In this document: positions 30,660 through 38,419 of the stretch, one piece after another
Numbering within the stretch: position 1 is the first letter of the stretch
Layout of the letters: each line of letters opens with the position of its first letter
Origin: Anaerobacillus alkalilacustris
GTDB lineage: Bacteria; Bacillota; Bacilli; Bacillales; Anaerobacillaceae
DNA length: 64,000 nucleotides
Direction: 5' to 3'
Assembly (NCBI RefSeq): GCF_001866005.1
Contig: NZ_MLQR01000001.1
Coordinates: 375,455 to 439,454 of the forward strand
Translations under genes and position numbers: made by a program
The notes under the pieces: model-generated
What the model was told of the DNA's origin: nothing
Seen by the model: the letters and a program-made list of their open reading frames with translations, nothing else
The model's database searches: none

Positions 30660-30904
30660 TCAGTTCATAATTTGCTGATTTTTATACATGCGAAATATAA
30701 GTAGAACATTCACAGCAGCAACCAACAGGAAGATGGACAGAAGCAAATATGGGTACAATACAGGCTGCCCAAAGACATTGAACGCAACGAACTGGTCAAA
30801 TCTCATGAGTTCCGCATAGCTAAACTGAATAATATATTGAATGAACTGTTGCTCTAAGCCTAACTGTCGTAACATAAATGCTCCAACAACAATTGCTTTA
30901 CTCA
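30660..30904 (-). pseudogene. C-terminal fragment of an ABC-2 permease paralogue
   Basis: About 80 residues (from LRQLGLEQQFIQYIIQFSYA onward) that align with the last 90 residues of the 29483-30637 protein, including the FSYAELMRF / FSYTELMQV and VFGQPVLYPYL / VFGIPLLYPTL blocks. The N-terminal three quarters are missing. The frame runs on into the reverse of a VanZ-like gene at about 30900, which marks a rearrangement junction. Confidence 0.7.
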
Positions 30905-31180
30905 GTAGGAAATATAATGATGTTTGTTCCTTTCGGTATTTTTGCACCATTATTGTTCAAACCTGCTCGTAATTTCTTTGGAATTTTGGGTTTGGGCTTT
31001 GCATTTTCTTTAACAATTGAACTAACCCAAGCAATTTTTACTACTACTCGAAGCGGAACTGTTGATGATTTATTTTTTAATACATTTGGAGCAGTAATTG
31101 GGTTCATTTTATTTTTAGTATTAAAAGTTTTAAGTAAGAATGTGAGTTTTCTGTATAAGTTTTTTTATACAGAAAACTAG
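30878..31180 (+). pseudogene. Truncated VanZ-like protein
   Basis: A 100-residue frame whose core (VGNIMMFVPFGIFAPLL, SLTIELTQAIF, DDLFFNTFGAVIGF) matches the conserved C-terminal half of VanZ-like membrane proteins. The N-terminal membrane segments are absent, and the first residues come from the neighbouring permease fragment on the opposite strand. It overlaps that fragment by about 70 bp. Probably a remnant, although an ATG is available. Confidence 0.65.
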
Positions 31181-31495
31181 GAACCTTGTGAAAAGATATA
31201 CTTACACTAACGCAATCTTTAGTGAAACAGCAGGAACTGTAAAAGAATGGTTGTTCCTGTTATTTTATTTTATAGAACTGGGCATGAAGGAGTTGTGCAA
31301 CTGGTTGCGTTTTCATCGTGGAAAGCGAAAATCATTTTGTATTTTGCCATGGGGGAAAATCACAGAGGTGAACTGTTACAACAATTCGGAAAACATACCA
31401 CTAGAAAAGGATATATGCTGATAAAGTTGCAAATTTATGAGAATGTGTTAAAAGAACCACCCGTTAGGTTGCGTCTTTACAATAAAACTAATTTA
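31181..31495. other. Gene-poor stretch with two short overlapping frames
   Basis: Two overlapping plus-strand frames (about 77 and 85 codons) occur between the VanZ remnant and the terminator at 31496. Neither product is recognised and neither has a convincing ribosome site. They may be frameshifted remains of one gene. Confidence 0.3.
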
Positions 31496-31552
31496 AATTC
31501 CTGATCCCCACGGCGTTATTGTTTTGGCGCTGTAGAAATCAGGAATTTTTTT
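31496..31552 (+). terminator. Rho-independent terminator
   Basis: A perfect 10-bp stem (AATTCCTGAT / ATCAGGAATT) with an additional inner stem, followed by seven T on the plus strand. It insulates the padR operon from upstream transcription. Confidence 0.75.
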
Positions 31553-31562
31553 GTAGCTAGCA

Positions 31563-31610
31563 TGTCACGATGTGATATACTCATGTTATGATATATATCA
31601 CATCGTGACA
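31563..31610 (+). promoter_or_regulatory. Promoter/operator of the padR-DUF2812 operon
   Basis: A perfect 17-bp inverted repeat (TGTCACGATGTGATATA and its complement at 31594-31610) with a 14-bp spacer. It contains a TATACT -10 candidate at 31576 and ends 17 bp before the padR ATG. PadR repressors bind palindromic operators with ATGT/ACAT ends, so autorepression is likely. Confidence 0.7.
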
Positions 31611-31627
31611 TAAAAAGGAGGAAGGAT

Positions 31628-31966
31628 ATGACCGCACATACTGATAAAGTAATCAAAAAATACGTGCCCATGTCCGAAACAGCTTTTTATATTTTATTAA
31701 GTCTGTTTAAACAACCGCAGCACGGTTATGGGATCGTAAAATATGTGGAGGATATTACATCAGGTCGATTGAAGCTTGGTTCAGGTACAGTCTACGGGAC
31801 GATTACGAAAATGCTGAAAGACCATTTAATCGTAGTTTATGCCAACGAAGAGCGGAAAAAAACGTATGAGATTACTGAGCTGGGTAAAGTGGTGATTGAA
31901 CGGGAAATGACCCGACTTGAAGAGTTGTATACGAATGCTATTGCACACCGGGGGGATAAGAAATGA
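31628..31966 (+). CDS. PadR family transcriptional regulator
   Basis: A 112-residue protein with a PadR winged helix (SETAFYILLSLFKQPQHGYGI, LGSGTVYGTITKMLKD, KKTYEITELGKVVIERE). AAAGGAGGAAG precedes the ATG. It overlaps the next gene by 4 bp. PadR/DUF2812 pairs are common in Firmicutes, the PadR protein repressing its own operon until an inducer is bound. Confidence 0.9.
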   Translation: MTAHTDKVIKKYVPMSETAFYILLSLFKQPQHGYGIVKYVEDITSGRLKLGSGTVYGTITKMLKDHLIVVYANEERKKTYEITELGKVVIEREMTRLEELYTNAIAHRGDKK

Positions 31967-33147
31967 GTGAAAAATCTATTTGGAAACCATTTTGGAGTTT
32001 TCACATTCAGAGCACGGAGCATTGGATTGGAGAGATGGCAAAAAAGGGATACACTCTTTCTCGTTTTCAACCTAAATTAAGCCGTTTTATATTTACAGAG
32101 GAAGCGTCATCTCATGAAACATTTTCTATATCTTTTGATCGTAGTCGGCAGCACCCTCTCCCCAAAGCGCTTGAGGTAGACGATTGGGAAGTCGTGAATA
32201 AACAAGGGAAATGGGCGGTTTATGGTAATCCTAAGCAAAAAGAAGAAGTAAAAACGTCCATTGTTCGAGATAATTTAGAATCAAGAAATAGCAAAATCGC
32301 AATGTTTTGGTGGATTTACTTCATCTACATCACTTTCTCTATTGCTTTGCAGGTTGGGTTGTTACTGCCTCTCTATTTGAGCAGCGAGTCGGTTACTGTA
32401 ACCCGCGTCGATAGTCCGATGTGGATCTTCACGTATATCATGTTTGCCGGTCAGATCGTTGTGACACTGATAGGGATTTATTCTGTCATTACGCTCAAAA
32501 AAGAATCAAGGCGTTTATCTGAGGAGAACACTCAATCTCAATTATTGGTCGATTTTGAAGAGAAACAAACAGATCTATCAGGCGAACGACTAAACAAGTT
32601 TAAATTTGGCTGGATGTATGCTCCAGACAAACTTGAAAGCTGGCTAGAAGAGAAAGAAAAGTCGGGCTGGCATCTTACCAACGTCCATAAAGGGGGATTT
32701 AAGTTCCGGTTTGAGAAATCGGACACGAAGTTATATGCATACAACGTCCTTTTTGAAGGGAGAGCTGATAGTAACGCTCATGCTTTTCACAGGGAAGCAG
32801 GATGGGAGCGAGTGTACGTCTCAGGTAGTTCCTGGACACAATGGTCGGTCTGGCGGCAAGCCTACTCAGATGAAACGGAAAAACTTAAGATCAATGACGA
32901 TCGTGAGAGCAAGCAACGGGCAGCGATACGTGTGGCAAAAATTTATACATTGATGTTTGCGCCTCTAATACTTATATTCGGTTTTAACTTCTTTTCATTT
33001 ATGCTTCCAAATGTATTGGAACAAGGCTATTTTTCAATATCTGAAATTGAACGTTTCAACACAACTGTTTATCCTCTCGTCATGTTCATATTTTTAATAA
33101 ATATTCTACGAGCATGGGCTTATTATTTTAGAGTAAGAGGTCAATAG
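31963..33147 (+). CDS. DUF2812 domain-containing membrane protein
   Basis: A 394-residue protein with two similar soluble DUF2812-type segments (about 10-85 and 200-285, each with a WL/KSGWHL-type start and an F-R-F strand) and two pairs of membrane segments (about 110-170 and 330-385). Function unknown; the family is almost always encoded directly after a PadR regulator, as here with an ATGA overlap. Confidence 0.85.
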   Translation: MSEKSIWKPFWSFHIQSTEHWIGEMAKKGYTLSRFQPKLSRFIFTEEASSHETFSISFDRSRQHPLPKALEVDDWEVVNKQGKWAVYGNPKQKEEVKTSIVRDNLESRNSKIAMFWWIYFIYITFSIALQVGLLLPLYLSSESVTVTRVDSPMWIFTYIMFAGQIVVTLIGIYSVITLKKESRRLSEENTQSQLLVDFEEKQTDLSGERLNKFKFGWMYAPDKLESWLEEKEKSGWHLTNVHKGGFKFRFEKSDTKLYAYNVLFEGRADSNAHAFHREAGWERVYVSGSSWTQWSVWRQAYSDETEKLKINDDRESKQRAAIRVAKIYTLMFAPLILIFGFNFFSFMLPNVLEQGYFSISEIERFNTTVYPLVMFIFLINILRAWAYYFRVRGQ

Positions 33148-33228
33148 AATGGGATTGAGGATCAATAAATCATGAAATAAACAATTAGAAATATCGAACG
33201 GATAGCGTTTAGTGCAGGAAGCAACTTA

Positions 33229-33250
33229 GGCTTGGAGTCATTTCCAAGCC
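33229..33250. terminator. Hairpin between the convergent DUF2812 gene and recombinase remnant
   Basis: A perfect 8-bp stem (GGCTTGGA / TCCAAGCC, loop of 6) followed by CTTTTCC on the plus strand. Probably a weak terminator for the DUF2812 operon. Confidence 0.5.
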
Positions 33251-33256
33251 CTTTTC

Positions 33257-34045
33257 CTATTTGTCAATTTCACATTCAATTTCTGTTCCATCAAGCAACC
33301 TTACGATTACTTGTTCTTCTTTAAACACCGTCATTTTTTCAACAAATGCAAAGAATAAGTTTGCCTCGAACTGTGTGGTTGGCTTGGCTTTCGTTATGAT
33401 CTCAATAAACTGTTTTGCTTTATATTTTTCTAGTAGATTCTCACTACTAAGCTTTTCTCGCCATTTTTGCGTAAAGTAGTCTTTGTTTTCTAAAATGGGG
33501 TTGAATACGTTAATAAAGATTTGGTATAAAACTTCATCGTTGATGTGCGTGTTGTCGCAACCCTTTTTGCCTTTCTCTACATATCTTTTGTTGCATCTCC
33601 AAACTCTCTGCCTAAACCTTTCATCATTTGAATTCCAAACCTTTCTGTCATATTCACCCCCACAATCTCCGCATATCACTTTACTTGCAAAGGGGTTATC
33701 ATCCATTCCATAGTCCACTCTTTTAAATCCGTGTTTTTCTGCAAAAGATTTTTTCCTTTCCATTTCAAGCTGCACTGCTTCCCACATCTCTTTATCAATA
33801 ATGGATGGGGGGGTGTCTTCAACATAATACCTTGGAATTGTCCGGTATTGGCTACTCGTTTTTTTGTTAAATAATCGACTGTGTAGGTCTTTTGCAAAAG
33901 GGCATCGCCTTTGTATTTTTCGTTTTTTAACATATTCATGATGCTACCTTCATACCATTTTGTTTTCCCGTTCCAGTTTGGTCCCTCTGATTCAAGTTCC
34001 CTTGCAATTCGATTTGGTCCTTTTCCATTCAAATAATCGGGAAAA
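33257..34045 (-). pseudogene. Frameshifted, N-terminally truncated large serine recombinase
   Basis: Two adjacent minus-strand frames together encode the recombinase DNA-binding domain ([34 protein letters not shown]), the zinc ribbon (ICGDCGGEYDRKVW, WRCNKRYVEK) and the start of the coiled coil. The resolvase catalytic domain is missing. The frame is lost near 33838, where one A appears deleted from a GGACAAATTCC-type context; restoring it gives the expected IPRYYVED. It abuts an IstB remnant at about 34046. It is related to but distinct from the intact recombinase at 43002. Confidence 0.8.
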
Positions 34046-34046
34046 A

Positions 34047-34318
34047 TTACTTATCAGATGGTTCTAAGTGATTCTTAATTCTATAAGAAGGACCAACAAT
34101 ATTATTTACTGATGCGTGATGTAGAACGCGATCTAAAATGGCATTTGCTAATTTAGTATCCCGGAACACTCCGCCCCACTCTTTAAAGCTTATATTAGTC
34201 AAATAAGTTCATTACATTTGATAAAGTAGGTACTTGTCCGCTTTTTAGCAGCTGCGATACCTATTGAAGTTGCCAAATGTGTTTTACCATTATGAAAAGC
34301 TTTCCATAATGGTAAAAC
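34047..34318 (-). pseudogene. IstB (IS21 family ATPase) remnant
   Basis: Reading leftwards, the frame gives GKTHLATSIGIAAAKKR and YFIKCNELI (Walker A region), then a stop. After an apparent internal deletion it resumes with LTNISFKEWGGVF and ANAILDRVLHHASVNNI, ending at 34047. These are the conserved segments of IstB, the helper ATPase of IS21 transposons. Most of the protein and the whole istA gene are gone. Confidence 0.75.
34281..34318. repeat. Near-perfect 38-bp palindrome in the IstB remnant
   Basis: Arms GTTTTACCATTATG (34281-34294) and its exact complement (34305-34318) enclose the self-complementary AAAGCTTT. The right arm is IstB sequence (HNGKTH), so the left arm appears to be an inverted duplication formed at a breakpoint. 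Confidence 0.65.
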
Positions 34319-34363
34319 ATACTTCGATTTTCACCTAAAATCCATTAAACCCATTCCCAACAG

Positions 34364-34417
34364 CTACTTTAACTCTATCAACGCGACTGTCTCCACGTGT
34401 CCAGAGTGTATGTGGCA
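34364..34417 (-). other. RlmD/RumA-type methyltransferase 3' end, copy 1 (attachment scar)
   Basis: Reads HVETVALIELK-stop at 34399-34364, preceded in another frame by LPHT. This is how TrmA/RlmD/RumA-type rRNA methyltransferases end (DMFPHTxHVE). Thirty-three of 36 bases match copy 2 at 38420-38455. No methyltransferase body is present here. Between this scar and 34578 nothing further is recognised apart from an 18-codon tail ending at 34446. Confidence 0.55.
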
Positions 34418-34578
34418 ACACACACGGGGGGCTGGTGAGGTTTACGCATTAACAAGCATAGCTTCTAATTTTTTATATTGTTCTTCAGTAATGTCCCAAA
34501 GCTAGTTAATTCATTAGATTTAAACCCAGGAACAACCCTTATAATTTCATTATAACAGCAGGGGAATTATCTTCTATT

Positions 34579-34773
34579 CTATAAATTTTTTATTGGTAGC
34601 CGCAATAGATGTTGAGATTCAGATTTATTTTCGAAGAATTCCCCAACAACATAAATAAGTATCTTACCACCTATAGTGAAATTACCATTTTTATATTTTT
34701 TATTAAAGCCAACATCAAAATCTTGATCTTCTCTCCCAAACCAATTCTTGTAAACATTGTGCTGATACTTCAA
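34579..34773 (-). CDS. Small hypothetical protein (64 aa)
   Basis: A 64-residue frame if the TTG at 34773 is the start; GGGGGAG lies seven bases upstream and a good promoter precedes it. The product is basic and aromatic with a hydrophobic stretch (TIGGKILIYVVGEFF). No family is recognised. A longer frame starting at 34902 would run through the promoter and is less likely. Confidence 0.45.
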   Translation of the reverse strand: MKYQHNVYKNWFGREDQDFDVGFNKKYKNGNFTIGGKILIYVVGEFFENKSESQHLLRLPIKNL

Positions 34774-34798
34774 TCTTATCTCCCCCTTTAGATATACT

Positions 34799-34826
34799 AG
34801 AATAAGTATGATTTTGATATTGTCAA
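34799..34826 (-). promoter_or_regulatory. Sigma-A type promoter of the 64-aa gene
   Basis: TTGACA (34821-34826) and TATTCT (34799-34804) with 16-bp spacing on the minus strand, 25 bp before the TTG start. Confidence 0.55.
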
Positions 34827-34849
34827 ATGTTTTACTTAAATTAAATGGT

Positions 34850-34876
34850 AGCGAGTGTTTAATAAGAACACTCGCT
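34850..34876. promoter_or_regulatory. Inverted repeat upstream of the 64-aa gene
   Basis: A perfect 10-bp inverted repeat (AGCGAGTGTT / AACACTCGCT, loop of 7) just upstream of the promoter. With no T-run on either side it may be an operator rather than a terminator. Confidence 0.4.
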
Positions 34877-35058
34877 TCCAATGATGGGAGTATCGCAAAC
34901 ATAAATCATTTAAAATGTGTCATCAGCGCCCAGGTAGGCAGATACCTCATCATTTTAAAAATATTTTAGAGGAATATATTCAGCTCCAAACAGAATTGAA
35001 TTATTCAATCGTACAATACAGAGTAAAAAAGGGCAGGTTGTACATTTTCTAATCTATC

Positions 35059-35364
35059 TTGATCAGAATAATGCAGGTTGAAGAATGGGATTCCAGGTTT
35101 AAGTTGGTCGGCTTCTGTGTGCTGATCAAAAGAGAGGTTGTCGAGAAAGTAGGCTTGCTTGATGAAAGATTCACGCCGGGAAATTTTGAGGACAATGATT
35201 ATTCATTACGGATATGGCAAAATGGATATATATTGAAGCTGTGCAGAAATACTTTCATCAATCATGCAGGAAGTACTTCCTGGAAAGCTGACCATTCCAA
35301 TTTTGCTCAAGCCTTCTATGACAACAACAAAAAATTTGAGGATAAATGGGAAATGGACCTATAA
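35059..35364 (+). pseudogene. C-terminal fragment of a family-2 glycosyltransferase
   Basis: About 100 residues containing LVGFCVLIKREVVEKVGLLD and ERFTPGNFEDNDYSLRI, the acceptor-side half of GT-A glycosyltransferases of the type encoded beside spore-surface glycoproteins. The nucleotide-sugar binding N-terminus is absent, a stop lies just upstream and no ribosome site is seen. The preceding 34.9-35.05 kb has another short open stretch in the plus strand that is not recognised. Confidence 0.65.
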
Positions 35365-35499
35365 AGAAATCGGTCTTCTTGACCAAAACAACAGAAGACT
35401 AGCAATGGATCGAGCGGTTAACGCAATTATCCGATGTAAGCGGCAGCGCTCAATTTTAAGCTTATCAATACATTATTAAGGCACCCGATTAAATACAGC

Positions 35500-35934
35500 C
35501 TAATTTAACATTCTGATGAGAATAGAAGCATTTACATTGGTTTGGGTGCCTCCGGCCAAAGTCTGAAGGGTTATCGCGTCAGTTGAACTATGATTCCGGA
35601 GGGTAAGAATATCACCGGCTGCTATGGCAATGATAGCTTGACCGTTGTTTTGCTGAGTTCCTGCGCCTGAACCGTATACCGTGCCAGAAACCTCTACTCC
35701 ATTTAAAAATAGGGCGAATTGGTTAGGCTCCACACCTGACACAGAGAAGGAAACACTATAATTGCCTGCTCTGACAATGGAAATCTCAGCGGTTCCGGGC
35801 GTATGCGTAATTCCGGCTGTAGTTATACCATTCGTATCAAAGGTGACATCCGATTCTACGGGTACCGTTTGTGCGCTCTCATTATAAATATAAGCATACT
35901 CGCACGACTTGCAACAAACACAATTGCATCTCAT
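35500..35934 (-). CDS. BclA C-terminal-domain-like spore surface protein, short form
   Basis: A 144-residue protein: a cysteine-rich start (MRCNCVCCKSCEYAYIYN) followed by about 125 residues of the TNF-like jelly-roll domain known from the C-terminus of BclA/BclB exosporium glycoproteins (DTNGITTAGITHTPG, FALFLNGVEVSGTVYGSG, TLRNHSS). The collagen-like repeats that normally precede this domain are absent. It is a near copy of the second half of the upstream gene. Confidence 0.75.
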   Translation of the reverse strand: MRCNCVCCKSCEYAYIYNESAQTVPVESDVTFDTNGITTAGITHTPGTAEISIVRAGNYSVSFSVSGVEPNQFALFLNGVEVSGTVYGSGAGTQQNNGQAIIAIAAGDILTLRNHSSTDAITLQTLAGGTQTNVNASILIRMLN

Positions 35935-36412
35935 GAATATCCCTGCTTTCTATAATATTATAAATCAATCGTTTCAAATAAATATTCTATATTAGTATTG
36001 GGCAGTTCTAGGTTAATTTTTCAATGAGAATAGAAGTATTTACATTGGTTTGGGTGCCTCCGGCCAAAGTCTGAAGGGTTACCGCGGCAGCTGAACTATG
36101 ATTCCGGAGGGTAAGAATATCACCGGCTGCTATGGCGATGATCGCCTGACCGTTGTTTTGCTGAGTTCCTGCGCCTGAACCGTATACCGTGCCAGAAACC
36201 TCTACCCCATTTAAAAATAGGGCAAATTGGTTAGTTTCCACACCTGACACAGAGAAGCTAATATTATAATGCCCTGCCTCGGCAATAGAAATCTCAGCGA
36301 TTCCGGGCGTATGCGTAATTCCGGCCGTAGTTATACCATTCGTATCAAAGGTGACATCTGATTCTACAGGTACCGTTAGTGCACTCTCGTTATAAATATA
36401 AGCAAACTCGCA
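35516..36412. repeat. Tandem direct duplication of the jelly-roll coding segment
   Basis: About 389 bp at 35516-35904 repeats at 36024-36412 (offset 508 bp) with roughly 93-95% identity by eye. Differences are scattered and mostly silent, indicating a fairly recent duplication. Confidence 0.8.
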
Positions 36413-36670
36413 GTCCAATGTTCCTTTCATGATATTCAGCAAAACAATTTCTTGTTCGATTGCACATTCTAATGTTTCTTGTACACGATCATTAACTTCT
36501 AACAAATAATCAACCGAAACTTCAGTATCGAAAGCACGCTGTACACTTTCTGCGGCTTCATTCAATTGCTGAGCAATCATTAATTGCTTCACAGCTATAT
36601 AAAATAGAGTGTCGATATTCTTAGTTATCCTAGTCCCTATTCTCCTCCCCCCCCTTTCCAAGACGCTCAA
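36008..36670 (-). CDS. BclA C-terminal-domain-like spore surface protein, long form
   Basis: A 220-residue protein. The first ~90 residues are helical and charged (LIAQQLNEAAESVQRAF-like heptads) and the last ~125 are the same BclA-type jelly roll as in the neighbour. It would place a trimeric cap domain on a short helical stalk instead of a collagen stalk. The start is near a G/C homopolymer (36643-36653), a likely phase-variable or error-prone spot. Confidence 0.72.
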   Translation of the reverse strand: MSVLERGGRRIGTRITKNIDTLFYIAVKQLMIAQQLNEAAESVQRAFDTEVSVDYLLEVNDRVQETLECAIEQEIVLLNIMKGTLDCEFAYIYNESALTVPVESDVTFDTNGITTAGITHTPGIAEISIAEAGHYNISFSVSGVETNQFALFLNGVEVSGTVYGSGAGTQQNNGQAIIAIAAGDILTLRNHSSAAAVTLQTLAGGTQTNVNTSILIEKLT

Positions 36671-36835
36671 AATGTTTGTCCGAAGTTAGTACAGTATATT
36701 CTATGAAAATTAATTTTGTTAGAGTGGATGAGCGGAATTAATACGAAATATTCAAAAATACCAGCGATTGATACCACTGGTATTCCCGGATTTAGGAATG
36801 CATCATTTGGACGTGATACTGAACTTTTCGTAAAT

Positions 36836-37135
36836 CTAATAAAGTGAAATTCCGTACACTTCTACAGAGAGTAACGGAATAAATAAGCTCTCTTGACTGA
36901 CTCGATCAATGATATGAATGCCGCACTTGATTATGTTTTTTACAGCTTCATTGAATTGTTTCGTATTCATATTTCGTGAGAGACTTTCTCCCACAAACAA
37001 AAACTGATCGGTCACAGCTAACCCTCTCGTAATCGACACGAACAGCGAGTCATCTTCAATATATAAATTTTTTACATGGTTGACGTCATAATTGAGCTGT
37101 GAAAATCGTATTTCCTTATTCTCTCCAAATTGACT
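36836..37135 (-). pseudogene. Unrecognised gene remnant
   Basis: A minus-strand frame stays open for about 99 codons from a stop near 37138 to 36836, but its first ATG or GTG is well inside (about 37039). The sequence looks like genuine protein (LYIEDDSLFVSITRGLAV, NEAVKNIIKCGIHIIDRV). No family is recognised. The upstream end meets an IS end, so it is probably a gene cut by that insertion. Confidence 0.4.
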
Positions 37136-37163
37136 ATGTTATAAATGCCGATGGCGTTGTATC

Positions 37164-37309
37164 CTGTTGAGTGTAGTGAGTTTGCTGGACACGTCTAAAG
37201 GTTCTATAATAACTCCAAAGAGGACGTGTTACAGCTATGAATTACAACAAGCAAAAATTTACTGAGGATTACAAAAGCAAGCATCAAATAATCCCCACCT
37301 TCACCCTGT
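37164..37309 (+). mobile_element. Truncated IS end with transposase orfA start
   Basis: The TGTTGAGTGTAGTGAGTTTG-type end, then AAAGAGG and an ATG at 37237, beginning MNYNKQKFTEDYKSKHQ, which resembles the start of IS3-type OrfA proteins (MxYKKFTEEFK). The frame stops after about 25 codons and nothing further of the element is present. Confidence 0.5.
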
Positions 37310-37893
37310 CATAACTGTATGAGATAATCTCCTCCTTGGATTCCTGCAGAGGTATTAGAAGTAGGAAATACCCCTGGACATTGATTTGGAAGAGTAATTG
37401 GACAACTGTTGATTTTAATCTCTTGACGCGGAGTACACAATTTCGCTGGAATACTAATTACGGTGTCTGCAACTATTTCTACATCTTGGCAAAGAGTGAA
37501 AAATAGGTCCACTGAAGTAACAAGTCCATTTTGACAGTTTAGCTGTGCAATACAATCAAATTCAGTTATATTACATCCAAGTTCTGTACCTTCTGGCGCA
37601 CATAGTATAAAAGATTCAATAAAACTAAATGGAAGAGGTTGGCTGCGGCAGGTGGTTCCAGGTCCAGTAATTTCAATGATAATAAATCCACTTTTTTGGA
37701 CGAATACTTTTTGTAAAGTTATGAGCTTACCGTTTGGTAACGTCGTATTGATATTTTTCCTGCCGTTTTTCTGAGGTATTTCTTTACAGCTGATAGAACC
37801 TGGTGATAAAGGGTCTATAGGAATTCCTTCTTGATTTGTAAGAATGCAATTTGCTTTTAAAATATCACATAGATTAATAGGCAGATTTAACAT
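37309..37893 (-). CDS. Cysteine-rich hypothetical protein, possibly spore-associated
   Basis: A 194-residue, beta-rich protein with about ten cysteines and no signal peptide or membrane segment. Blocks such as FILCAPEGTELGCNITEFDC and LCQDVEIVADTVISIPAKLC recall uncharacterised proteins of spore-forming Bacilli. Its location next to the BclA-like genes is compatible with a spore coat or exosporium role, but that is inference. Confidence 0.6.
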   Translation of the reverse strand: MLNLPINLCDILKANCILTNQEGIPIDPLSPGSISCKEIPQKNGRKNINTTLPNGKLITLQKVFVQKSGFIIIEITGPGTTCRSQPLPFSFIESFILCAPEGTELGCNITEFDCIAQLNCQNGLVTSVDLFFTLCQDVEIVADTVISIPAKLCTPRQEIKINSCPITLPNQCPGVFPTSNTSAGIQGGDYLIQL

Positions 37894-38341
37894 AACGCCT
37901 CCTTTATAAACTGATTAATATAGGAAAGCGTAAAATAATTTATTCTAAACAAAAATAATATGCTTGGACAAAAATCTAATTCCCTCTTAATTTAAGAAAT
38001 ATTTCCATATTTTAGAGAGGCTTCACTTAAGAATTTGTTCAAATATTATACAATCTTTATTCTAGGAGGTTTATTGAAAAAAGCTTATAAAGATGTATCA
38101 TATCTTTATAAGTAATCCTCCATTCGAATTGCGATTTAGGGCAGGGTATAAGCATATACTTCTGGCTCCTCTAAAATATGAAATTGTCGTCCCTTTTCAA
38201 TTGTTATTCTTCTCCCTAAAAACCTCTCATAAATCTGACTTAACATTTCTTCTATTTAATCTATACTTTAACGCAAAACTTTCAAATCTAAGTTAGCTAA
38301 TTCCTTTCCGCGTGAAAGTAAGACCCCCATCAAAAGAAAAT
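37894..38341. other. Gene-poor stretch with leader-like hairpin
   Basis: No convincing gene. At 38064 AGGAGG is followed by a 13-codon plus-strand frame (TTG at 38074 to 38115) overlapping a perfect 11-bp hairpin (38084-38112), which looks like a leader peptide without a downstream gene. A 36-codon minus-strand frame (38136-38246) is protein-like but unrecognised. Confidence 0.3.
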
Positions 38342-38364
38342 CCCCCGAACCATTAGTCCGAGGG
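38342..38364 (-). terminator. Terminator following the rlmD-like 3' end
   Basis: A 9-bp stem with G-T pairs (CCCTCGGAC / GTTCGGGGG) followed by ATTTTCTTTTG on the minus strand, about 55 bp past the stop of the methyltransferase-like fragment at 38420. It is probably the original terminator of that gene. Confidence 0.65.
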
Positions 38365-38419
38365 AACATAAAACACACTTCAATTTTCAATCAAATACTC
38401 AAAAACCATTGATACCAAG

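Noticed and set aside
31188..31504. Two overlapping plus-strand frames as genes
   Set aside because: No ribosome sites, no recognisable domains, and mutually overlapping; probably decayed sequence.
35380..35479. Continuation of the glycosyltransferase in another frame
   Set aside because: The roughly 35 codons after the stop are not recognisable as glycosyltransferase, so a frameshift cannot be claimed.
36836..37039. 67-codon frame as an independent gene
   Set aside because: The open frame extends upstream past the first start codon to a stop near an IS end and has no ribosome site, so it is listed as a remnant.
38093..38296. 67-codon plus-strand frame after the AGGAGG at 38064
   Set aside because: Its start is not at the ribosome site, the product is low-complexity and a minus-strand frame looks more protein-like.
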